From Dromaius novaehollandiae (Eukaryota > Chordata > Aves > Casuariiformes > Dromaiidae), in NCBI RefSeq assembly GCF_036370855.1, contig NC_088102.1, positions 42,197,835-42,261,834 on the forward strand: a stretch of DNA of 64,000 bases, in the 5' to 3' direction. The notes below the pieces were generated by a model that saw only the letters and a program-made list of their open reading frames with translations, was not told the DNA's origin and made no database searches. Below are positions 36,665-48,600 of this stretch, piece after piece; positions within the stretch are counted from its first letter, which is position 1, and every line of letters begins with the position of its first letter. Both the position numbers and the translations under genes were made by a program.

Positions 36665-39600
36665 GTAAAACAACCACAGCAATTGCTGGCTGGGCAACTT
36701 CATGCACCACCCAAAACTGCATAGTACTACAGAACTGAGCTTGCAAATGGTACATTAAGTACAGATTTTAAAAAGTCTGCTGACCTCAGTAAGAGACGTT
36801 CCAGTGGCAAGTCCTGCATTTGCAGCGTTGGGTCTGAAGTCTGACTTTTCAGTATCGAAATACTATTCATAAGAAATGACAAGCAAAAAAGATAGTTCTT
36901 CTTGTTTTAATGGTAGTATAATAAAAGTTCAGTTCATTGTTATTTGCCAAAGCTATCAGGATTTCCTACCTTTTTTTATTTCTCAACATTCTTGTTTTAA
37001 GAGGAAATTTTGAGAGGAACAGGAACAGTTAACTTGTCTGGAGAAAATGCGTGGTCTTTCTTTTATAGCATTTTATAGTTTTGCTCTTCAGGAAAAGGTT
37101 TAAATGACTGTTGAAAGTCATGTAATGTGTAGCTCTTCTGCAGAAAACTCTGGGCTCCTGAGATGAGCGAGTGTTTTGGGGCTGGATGCGTTTGAAAATT
37201 CACGCATTCCACATGTAATCTCGCAAGTGATACTAAATTATCAAAATATTTGAGCTGTCAAAATAGTTTTCCACATATATTAATAATATACATGCTGGGG
37301 ATCACGCACACATCAGTTAACAATTTTGTGCATAATCTGAGCTAAATCCATACATTAGTGTATCACAATGTATCCACACGTTTTAACACAGTCAAACAAA
37401 GGCAACAGACATTTATGAAGAAAGAAGTAAGCTTTCCTTAGGCTTAGGTAGACAAAAAGTTAGTAAGAGAAAGGTCAGTTCTTCTGAGACAAGGCTGAGG
37501 ATGTTCACTTTGTTCACAGTACTCATGCTAGGAATCTCAAATCATCATTTTTCTGAACTGTTGTCTGAGATTTATAGCTCTGTGTAAAAGGCAGATTGGT
37601 ACTGAATTTCCCTCTTGGACTATTTGTTGTTTCAGAAGGAAACGCATCCTTATTACAGTCTCTCAGTGAAGATTCTCAGAGCGAGGAACATCCACGGCCT
37701 GGATCTTCGTAAGTCTTTGATCCACGCTTTGCTTGTCTGTGTTCTTGTTCTGCAGACAGCCGATCTCAGCTTCTGTGGCACATGTCTAGACTCTGACTAA
37801 AGCAATTGTACAAAAATTTTGGTTTTAAGCCTTTTGAGATTCATGAGCGGAAAAGAGTCAGTGTTAATTTTAAAGCTTTTCAGGAAATGTGGAAAACTCA
37901 TTTCCACTGAGAAATTAAAAGTTATGAAATTGGCAAGGTGAGAACTGTGACTTTGTTCTGTTAGTAATTAAATTAAAGTTAATTCACTTGTGCCAGTGAA
38001 TTAAATTGACTCACACCGGGATCACAGTCCCCTCACTTTGCTGCCCCTATAGCAGAATCACTTTTAGAAAAGCTTTAGAAACTGTTTTGATCTGAATTAA
38101 GTGAATTAACTTGGTACTTTAGGCTTTAACAACCCTGTCTTTCAGCTACGATTGCCCTTAAAACAAACACACACAAAACTACAAGCATACTGACTGCACC
38201 TTCAAGACCCTCTATTCACATAAGCAGGTGTTACAGATAAGATAGCCACCCTAATGTGGGGTTGCTGGATTGCCTGTGTAAAGGATCTGTTTGCATTTAC
38301 AAAAATATGTTTTTTTTTTTTCCCCATGGATGACTTTTTTTAAAGTAGCTAAGATAGGGGAAACCATAGCTTATCTATCAGTTTCTCTATCTGAAGCCTC
38401 TTTTCAGACATTGTGCCTAGCTGCTAAGGTTTTGTAATTAATAATAATTGGTGTTGGTACTACTGTATAAGTAAAAATATGAATTTTTATGCTTTTTAGA
38501 TAAAATGCATTTTAGAAGACTTTTATGTTCAAAGCCTGAAATACTGAGGAGGTGATATAATCTGGCTAATGGGATATATGATAAGCTATGAAGAAAGCAG
38601 TGACCTAATATGAAAACAACTGCTTGTTGTTTGTCTTCCCTTCCAGTGTCCAAGGCAAACTGCTACGTGGCAGTGGATCTTCCAACCGCATCTCCGGTCA
38701 CTTCTCGAACGCAGGTTGTTTATAACTGCAGTGATCCGGAATGGAATGAAACTTTCAAGTATAAGATCCACAGTGCTGTGAAGGTAAAACCTGTGTTTTT
38801 TTGTAAACTGGCCTGATGCTACGTGTAATACCTGTCTGACCTCTGTGCTGAGTCAAAGCTGAGAGAACATTGATTTCTTGGAGGAGGGTGCGGCTAGCTT
38901 TCTGCTGGTTTAGCAGGCTGAGCTGGCTCAGTGCAGCACAGGATAAGCAGCAGAGCCAGCGTCAGGGAGGGAGCAGAGCCCTGTGGCAGGGGGTAGCAGA
39001 GGGGGCAGACCCTTGGTGGCCTGCTGTTATACTGTGTTAAGCCAGCTCTGTGGAGCTCAAGTGTTGGTAAAGGGCTCTATGTCCTAGGGAAAGCATCACC
39101 TGGGTAAATGCTGGTGCAGAGAAGGGAAGGTCTTGTTCTTTTAAGGGCACTGTACTTTGGAGCAGGGCAGGCAGATAAATTTTTGCATTTTTCTCAGAGG
39201 AATTTATTTACAAGTGAAACAATCTTATTTATGCAGAACTTTACCTCTTTACAGTGCTGCGTAAAATCATCTTCACAGTATCATTAGCTCTAGTAAGTGA
39301 AAGATGTGTCTGGAACTGCACCTAAAAATCTTAAACTAAGGCAGTTCTCCATCCATCATTCAAGTTATTGGGTATCTCCAGTGCTTTCACAAAGAATAAC
39401 TAAGTATTTGCCAATCTGGGGCATGTGTGGGGTTGTCTTGTTGCTGTTTAACAAGGACCTAATAAAACATAATTTTAGTATGGCAAATGATACTTGAAAA
39501 TAAAAGAACAAAGACCAATGAATTAGGAAGAATGCTCTCATTCAGTATGTGGCTATGTTATGTTAGACTTTCTTTTAGACCTATTTTGATATAAACTCTC

Positions 39601-42600
39601 AAGTTTTCTCCCATTACAGAAAATTGTGGAGTTCACATTCTATGACGCAAACGTTGTGCTGAGAAGTTATGCTGCCTCCATTGCTTTTGATGTGGCAAAT
39701 ATTACACCAGGCCAGACTTTTAATCACACATTTGTGCTCAGTCACCAGGTAAGACACTTTACCCGGTTTCTCAACAGGGAACAAGACAAATATAGGAAGC
39801 AATGTATAATCAGAATGTGATATTGATATGACACAGCTATGAAAGAGGCAAATGGGATTCAGAGGTGTATGGGGTTGAGATATATTTCCAGCAGAAGAAG
39901 GGAAATATTAATGCCATTGAATAAAGCTCTGGCATGATCTTATGTGTGATAGTGTTTGTGACTGGTCACCAGTGTTTGAGGAAGATGAACTTGTAACAAA
40001 TGCATGGATGAGGAAGTAGAGGAAAGGAAAACCTGACGTTTGAGAGGACACCAGATGACTGTAATTTAATTTGCCTGTCACAGCAACAATTGAGAGTGGA
40101 CCTGCCTCTTTATGAAAACGATTTGGATAAGAGATAGATAAAGCTAAAAGGCCAACACAGGCATGAAAACAAATAGGTGTTAACTAACTTGGAATAAACT
40201 TAGGCTGAAATGAAAATTTTATTGAGCTATGTTCCATTGGCTATGGAGTCTCATCCTTTCTGCTGGAGTGAAACTTAGACAAATATATTCATCTCTTTAG
40301 AGAAATTGTGAAAAAACTTTGGATAACACATGAAAATATGAAGAGGAGAAAAAACCTGTGAAAAATAGTTTTGCTCAGACAGTTTCACAAACCCAGTATA
40401 TCTTCTGAATTTGTGGTCAGAGCTCAACTGGTTGGAAGAGTAGTGCTAGACTATAAGCAAAGGCACCCTGTACTGGTTTCTTTACTTGAAAAGTAGGATC
40501 TACTGGAAAAGCTAAAACAAAATATAGTTGTCCAACATGACTTTTCAGTACTAAGAAAAGTACGTTGCCTGCTGTAAAAACTTAATGCCATGCTCAATGA
40601 CTACAGGTGTTCAGAAACCTGAAGGACAAGATTTTGCTCAGATCAGTCTGAACCCCTCCAGTACAATATTGCACTTAGGAGCTGCTGAACCACACCACCA
40701 TATCACTTTAGCAGTCTTCCCTCTCAGCACTGTATGCATTGGGTTTTTAGCCTCTACTGGGAGTGGTGGGCACTGGGCTATAAAATGAAGTCAGTGAAAG
40801 CCTGAATATTGGCCCAGGCATCCGCAGCTGGAATGGCTGTTAGGCATAAATCCATCATGCTGGTGGAAATAAAGATGTTTCACCTTTGGGCAAGTCTCTT
40901 CTTGCTGCAAGATTTGTTCAGGAATTTAAATAAATGTTTGCTTTGCTTCAGTCATGCTGTAACACAAGTTCAGTCACAGACTTTTCCTGCCAGTTCTGTT
41001 GCTCCTGCTTCATTTGGCTGCATGCCGATATGGCAAATAGGACACTACAGGCTTTCTGGCAACCTAAGGAAATGCTTGCTGTCCTTCCGGTCTTCTCTAC
41101 CTTAATCCTACTTAAGAATTGTAGCCTTGAGATTTTGGTGTATATGCTGCTCCTGCAGCACAGTGAGCCATGAGGAAATCCATACTGCAGGTGAAACATT
41201 AAACAAGGGTAACCTCAGGAGTATTATCTTTTCAGATCAGCTGGGAGTAGCTTTTTGGTGAAAGTGTCATATTTAGAGATAGGTAAGAAAACAGGCTACC
41301 ACCTTTTCACTTGTTAATTCTCTAGAAAATTTTCATTTTCCTCCACACACTCTTTCTTGGAGGCAAGATACTCTGCTGGCAACAGGTTGAATCATGGTGG
41401 GAACAAAGACATGCATGCAAATCAAATATGACATATCTGTCAGAACTGCGTCTAGCCAGCTGTTGCTGAAGACCCAGTGTAAAGGCAACTTTGAGAATTT
41501 ACAACTTTGAGAAGTTACTATCTGGAAACCCAACTCCTGATGATGTCTCAAGTTATGAAACGTGTCTTCCAGTATTCAGATGACCCATGTATTTATCTGT
41601 TTCCAGGGAAAGGAGAAGAATGAAGAGTTGGATGTGGAATTTTTCTTGGGAGAAAGGTGAGAAGCCTACAAAATGCTGTTGAATATAAATGTATTTATGA
41701 CCTAATCTTTTGCAATTCATGGTGGTACTACTCAGTTTACTTGCTACACCAAGGAATGTGATCATGCTTATGCCCATTCTGCTCCCTCCCTTGCCTGAAG
41801 GTATAATTAAAGCACTGTTGGGAAAGTGTGGTCCTTGCTGTCTAAGGAGCAGATTAATATTCTCAAAAATGTCTCTTACCCATTCCATTTACATAATTCT
41901 ATTAGAATATGCCTAAAAAATTCTCTCTTTTTGCTTCTGACCCTCCTGGTTAAACAGTAAAAGAGCTCAGTAAGTTGCACAAAAGCAAGAGGCTACTTCT
42001 CTAAGTCATGAAAAAATTCTTTATTGCACAAAGGAATAATGATCTCCCTCTCCCTCACCCTGGTGTGAGACTATAGCTTCTGGCTGTGCTTCCCAAATAC
42101 AGCAAATCGGGAGGAAGAGGTAATCATAGCAATGAAACTGAACCTTACTTCTATTTACGCTTCATTTTCACAGCACAGATCCCCCCACTGAGGTCATCAC
42201 CAATGGTGTTTTGGTGGTAAGGGATTGTTTATTGTGTCCTGAAAGTGAACGTCTATTGTGTTCTGAAAGCAATACAGATACCTGCATCTTCTTTCATACC
42301 CATAACATCTTTCAAATGCGTGAAAAGTTAGAGACAGTGCCTTCTTGCATGACATTGTAATGATTCTCTACCTGTTCTCCAACAGGATGTCACCTGCTTT
42401 ATTCTTAATAAAATGACATAGATGAGACCTTGAACTGCAGGTGTAGTTACTTTATTAGCCTGTTGCAAGAATAGGCTGCTATATTTAATGGGCATGCCTT
42501 TAAATGACATTTACTATTAGGCTATTTCCTGCAAATGTCTGAGCAAGTATCTCTAGATTGAGCTGCACCTCACAGAAGTGAAAATTTCCAGTGCAGTTCC

Positions 42601-45600
42601 TGCAGTAGGACATCTGGGGTCTCTCTTAAAGGCACTTTGAAAAACTGCAAGTGTTTGAGATGAAGAATTTTTCTGGATTTCTCTCAAAGAAAGTGGCATT
42701 GGTTAAAATCAGAAGCAAAACCTGGAAATAAGAGCTTGCGAAAAGAGATTTCAGGGGTAGCTGGGAGCACAGTAGAGGAGAGTGTTACACAGTAGACATA
42801 TTTTGCAGGACCAAGGGACAAATTGATTGCAAACTATTTTTTCTCTCCTTGGGTATGTCACTTGATAACTTCTAGTCATAGAAAATAGTCTGTGTGCAGT
42901 GAGGAAACAGGCATAGCCCTGTAATTAAGAGTTAAGGTCTTACAGCTCTCAATTTAACATAGGCTCACCCTTGTCTGCGTGTCCAAGGCACTGTGGATAA
43001 AAGTGAGAAAAGCCGGTGGTTAACACAGGGTAAGTCTACCTGTGCCCTATCGTGCCCCACTCTCTTGAGGGTCTGCATGTGGAGTGATAGGGAGGAGTCT
43101 ACCTCCCTGGTTAGCGAGTTGTGTAAAAACGGGGCCCACGCCAGCCCTTCTGCAGCTCTGTCCTATATGGCTCTAGGAATAATTTTATTCAACTGGCTGG
43201 TTGAATACCCACATGGGGCTCAGTTTGGATGTGTGGGGATGACAGCAGGGGGAAGTGGGGCTAGTTGGGGATTCTTCACTTTCAATATAGTGTACCCCAG
43301 ACGGCCAGATCTGCCCTCCGTGGGCTTCCTCCGGAGCCAGCTATAGCGCTGGGGGGCCCTGAGCACACCTGCTCTCCCAGGCTGGAGACTAGAAAACACA
43401 TGCTTTTTGTGTGGGTGTAGTGTGGGTGTAAGGGGATGGGGGTGGGTGTAAGGGGGTGGGGGTGTCTAGGGGGTCTGTGTGTGTGGCTAGTGTGGGCTGA
43501 GGTATAGGTGTGTGGGTGTGGTGTGGGTAGTGTGGGGGTGTGGTGGGGGCTGTGTGGGGTGAGTGTAGTGAGTGTGGTGTGGGTAGTGTCTGTAGTGTGG
43601 TGGGTGGGGGTGAGTGTGTGTAGTGTGTGATGCGGGTGTGTGGGGTGTAGGTATACTGTGAGTAGTATGGGTGGGGTAGTGTGGGCAGGGTGTGTGTGTG
43701 TGGGGGGGAGTCTGGTGGTGGTGGGGCGTGGGGGTAGGGGGTGGGGAATGGCTGTGGTGTGGGGTGTGTGTGGGTGTGTGTAAAGTGTGAGTAAATTGTG
43801 TGTAGTTTGTGTAAATGTGAGTGTGAGGTGTGTGGCTGTATGTGTAAAGTGTGCATAGAGTGCGTGTAAAGTGCATAGTGTGCATGTGTAACGTGGGGTG
43901 TGTGAAGTCTGTGTAAAGCATGTGTGTAGATGTACACATCCGTATACTCTGTATGTATGTGTATATATATACACACATGCATGTATGTATGCCCTCACCT
44001 ATGTATAGCTGGTAGTTGGGGCTGACCCAGAAAGCTTGCCCTTGGGAAAGAGTTGGGTGCAGCAGCGATGGGTATTTGTTTCCCAGACTGCTCTGGGAGT
44101 CCCAGTGTGTTTTGCCAGCTGGGCCTGGGGTTCAGTCTGTGGGACGTCTTGTGCCTAAGGAGCGATGGCTACCACCCGAAAAAGTACGTTACAGCTTTTC
44201 CTGTCTGGTTTTGTGCCCTTCGCTGTGCCTGAACCTCCCAGAGAATTGTCAGGTCCACCTCTCCTTGCCTGGGTCCTTTGAGCGCTGGTCGTCCACCTCC
44301 TGCAGTGCTGAGTCGGAGCAGAAAAGGAAGATCCCTTTTGTTTTCCACGTGGACCAAGAAATCCACCCAAAGCTGCTCTTGGATCTGCTGCAAACTACGC
44401 CTGTTAGAGAGGTGAGAAAGTGCCTCCGTGTTTCAAGCTTCCATCAAAGCCAGGTTCCCGGCTCCTGAGAGCGATCCTGTGCCTTAGCAGAGCGACTCCG
44501 TTGGAGACTGCAGGTAGACAAATAGCGTTAGAAACATAAATGACCCAGGGTCGGTGCAGCTCTATTGCGTCTCAAAAATATGTTGTTAAATTGGAACTAT
44601 TTATATCAACTCCTGCACAGTCTTGCATGCTCCTAGTTAATGGTAGCTTTCTATTGGTGAATGATGTTAAGTTTGTTTATAACCTTGCTGAAATGTCAAG
44701 CTTGGGCTGTGGTATGTGCATCCATTGCAGGTTGAGATTGTTTTTTCAGTTGCAGGTCAAACAGTTCAGAGATTTTTCTGGACAAATTTATGGGAAGAAA
44801 AGGATTGTTTTGCTTGAAATATGGTAATGGATGATGTCAGAGGTTGCATGCTCTTACGAGAGACTTGCTGGAAGCTGACTCCCAGCCTTGGGGAGCATTC
44901 ATACCACTAACACTGAGCAGGACTTCCCTGCGATTGCAGCTCTTGGCTGCTGTGGCCTAGGCTTGAGCATTATAGCTCAGGTCTAGTGATGGCCCCACTT
45001 TGATGGCTCAGCAATGTGTGAGCTACCTCACATGAATGTGGATGAGTAAGGGTATCAGGCTTGGAAGCTGGCCGGTAAGGGAATGGAACAAATCCTTTCT
45101 TCCCTCTGTCACAGTTGCAGATGGCTGTGAGGGAGAGGATTGTCTATAGACACCCTGCCTTTCTTACAGCAGAAAGAGGTGAATTTAGAATGGATGAAGC
45201 AGCAGATGTCAAGAGAAAAAGATGGCTAAGGCGTACTGTTTTGGCTAATTAAAGTTGTCTTTTCTTATGCTATGCACTTCCTGTATAAGATTAGTGAAAT
45301 CTTTAAATCCAGCATTGCATGGGTGATTATTAATTGTGTCTCATCTTGTGTGTGCCTGACTTGTAACTTCTGTGTCTGAGCCCACTGAATCAGACAGTGT
45401 GCAAAAGAGATGATGATAACGTAGTAGAACTATCAAAATGCATACAGGTGAGATATTCAGATTATACATATACTACCACAAATGCAGGTTTGGAGTCGAA
45501 GCTTGTTTGTGAGAGGAAGTTTGAGTGCTTCTATAAAGTGGTCTTTTGGTCTGAGCCAGTTAGGTCAGAGAAGCTGAAGTTTATGTAGCCATAGCTTGCC

Positions 45601-48600
45601 TTATTTTTTGGGGTATACTTTCTATGTTAAAGGAAGTTTTGTCCTTGAACTTCATGTGGCAACATGAAAGTGTTTCTGATTTAACAATGGAAAAAACAGC
45701 TATGTTTGCTTGTTTTAACACTGAATGTAGAATTTTGACTGCCACAAGTTCATTGTTGACAAATATATTTGGTGATGATTGTATTCTGTTTGTAATAACA
45801 GGAAGATGCGTCTGTAAGCGTTGACCAAAAAGTCTGTGTCTAAATTCAGTATTTTGCCTTGAAGGAAGGATGGAGTGAAGACCTGAAAATGCACACTGAG
45901 CATTTAGGAATGGCATCCATACCTGTTTCGACACTTCCTCGTGGGCAGGAACTAGAGTTTAGTGTTCTGGTAGGAAAGGTAACATTTCTTCTCTTTCTAC
46001 GTGTGGGGGTTTTGGCAGTAGAAAATGGCTATAGCTAATATTTTGTTTTCAAGTTCACTATTGTTCTTATTATTGTCTTGTGAATTGAGGCTAGCAAACT
46101 GGCAATACAGGGGTTGAATCCCAGACTCATTTCCCCTCCTGCCACCTTATTCTTTTCTCCTTTTCCCCTGAGATGCTTTGGCAAAATACAACTGACAGCT
46201 CAGTTCCCAACACACTCAGAAACATGGCTCAGCCACACAAGGGGAAAAGGCCTGACTCCTTCCCTGCTTCCTAGCCCGCTACCACTGTGATGAGGCAGGA
46301 GTTTGGCTCCAGGCTTTTTAGTACAGAATGTGATTTTAAGTTTCCTGGTCTCCTTCAGGGAAAAGATAGTGCAGGGCAGAAGCACCTTGCAGGAAGCAGC
46401 TGCTGTTTAAACCTTCTATCATGTTGGCTCATCTATGTAGAAAGGCTATATAGATTAATGAATCTAGCTTTTTTCTTTTTATCAAAAATGTTACAGAAAT
46501 CAAACTTTTTTGGTTGACGGTATCTTACTAAAAGAGTAAAATGTCTGCTACGCAGGCTGCTGAACTCCTTAAGAATTAGTTATTCACAAATCAGTTTAAA
46601 AAAAGCATCACTTCCTGAACATCTGGAAAAAAAAAGAAAAAGTAAAGAAAAAGTAAGTTTTCCACATATAGCTTCACCAAGCTTTCCACATATAGCATTT
46701 AGTTGGTGTAGCTTCACCAACTTTTCAGACACTAACTTAAATTTTAATTTTTAATTTTACTGATTTTTTTTTTGTAGAGAATAAGAGCCCTTGATAGTTG
46801 AATCACTAGGAAAAATCTTGTACCATAGGGCTTCTAGAACAGTGTCCTTAACATCCTCATCTTTTGTTCTTGAGGCATGTCCTCATATCACCTGACTTCA
46901 TATCCTCAATTCTTGAAGTACAAACATTGAGCTCAACATTATCCAATTTTTGTGCAAAAATTCTACTACTTATGGAGGTAAAGCCCAGAAGCCTCACCTG
47001 CTTTTCATTGTATGCATTATTTAATTATTTAATTAAATATATTTTACCAGATGGAAAGAAAATCTCTCCCTTAATCAACCTTTAGTGTGCTGGACAGATG
47101 TTATTTTGTTTGTGCATATCAGAGTTATGCAGCATGCATAGGTTGAAGACTTCCTTAAACAAGTGGCAAACATTTGGATAGCTTCTGTTATGTTATATCA
47201 ATTTAAAATTGCTTCATTTCTTTAGTAGTTAAGATTGGTGTCAAAAAATAGAGATGTCATTACATCAGTATCCTGAGTCTGTTCCACGGGGTGCTGGAGT
47301 GCTTAGTTCTGTATGAACTTGCAGTAGAGGTATATGCCTTAAATTGCTGTTTTTCTTTTCTTTTTCATTCAAAAATAATGGCCATTTGATTGTATTTCTC
47401 TGAATCTGTGAAACAGTGAAATGGCTCACTCAGAGTTGTTTATTCATATCAATAAGATATTTTGTTACAAGAAGCTATTAGGAACTTCTGTGAAACTATT
47501 TTGGTGGCAAGCTATTTCTCTTTTTCTAGGGACAAAGTGTGGATATGACTTTGAAGGTTGAAGAATGGTGAGTCAGTTATTCAGAATTTCCTGAAAAAGC
47601 ATATGGAAAATAAATTCAGTTCTCACAATAAATTTTGTAAATTTGACAATCACTTCATTTCAGTTCATAGTTGGGCAAAAAGTGTTTTAACATAGTGTTT
47701 TTTTTCTCTTGTGTACTACTTTAACATTACTATTTGAATGAGAGCTTAGTTGAGTTGTCATGTTTCTTCTCATTGCAAAGCAAAGTGAAGTGATCTGACA
47801 CTTTGGGACTGAGCTAAGGAATTTCTCCTAAAAGCAGCCATTAACAGTAAACTGCCCCCCACTCCCCAACCCCCTGAGGAGCACGAGAAGCTTTTCTAAA
47901 CAGTCCCACTTCATTTCATTATATAATAAACTCCTTTCAAAGGAGTTAGTTCTTGAGTTATTGGGCTTTTTTTCCCTATTTTTTTAAAGACTGTGCTATA
48001 TTAATAGTATCAACTCCATCATGCACTTAATAGGGTTGGGTTTTTTTTTTCAGGTTTCTGGAAGCTTACTCTGTTTTCTTATATGGTTTTCAGGGAAAGT
48101 TTTAAAATCCTCTTGGAGATAGCTGATTACATTTACAAAGCTTCATGAACTTTACTGTGATAAAAACCAGGTCCCTGCTTTGATGAATTCATTACCTATA
48201 CAGGCAAAATCAAGGCCGAGAATATGAGGAGGGAAGAAGGTCACATCCTGATAATGAAGTGATTGTTTGCATTTCTAATTAGAAGGTTCCAATTACTTTA
48301 TTAAATTGTAGTTACTAGAGTACTTGAGCATTTTTCCAGTGTTTTGCTTGCAACTGCGCTTTTGTAGCATGTTTGTATAAAATATTTTTTTTGTTTTTTG
48401 GACTTGGTATGTATTTTTCTCCCCCTATGTTGAGAAATTCTATAAAGAAGTGGTTAAATAGAGCACATGTCATAAAAAATGTTCAATTATATGATGAGAA
48501 AAAAAACTACTTAAAATGCATTTTTTATTAAGCATGTCAACAGAAATGCCTTCAAAAAGAATTTGAAGTCTGAGGTTGGAAGACTGAAATAATAAATCAG

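Noticed and set aside
43282-43998. Long minus-strand open frames rich in Thr, His and Pro (up to 238 codons)
   Set aside because: They are produced by the G-rich minisatellite read on the opposite strand; composition is pure repeat and they lie inside an intron of a + strand gene.
46110-46130. GGTTGAATCCC, resembling a tRNA B box
   Set aside because: No A box or cloverleaf can be drawn around it.
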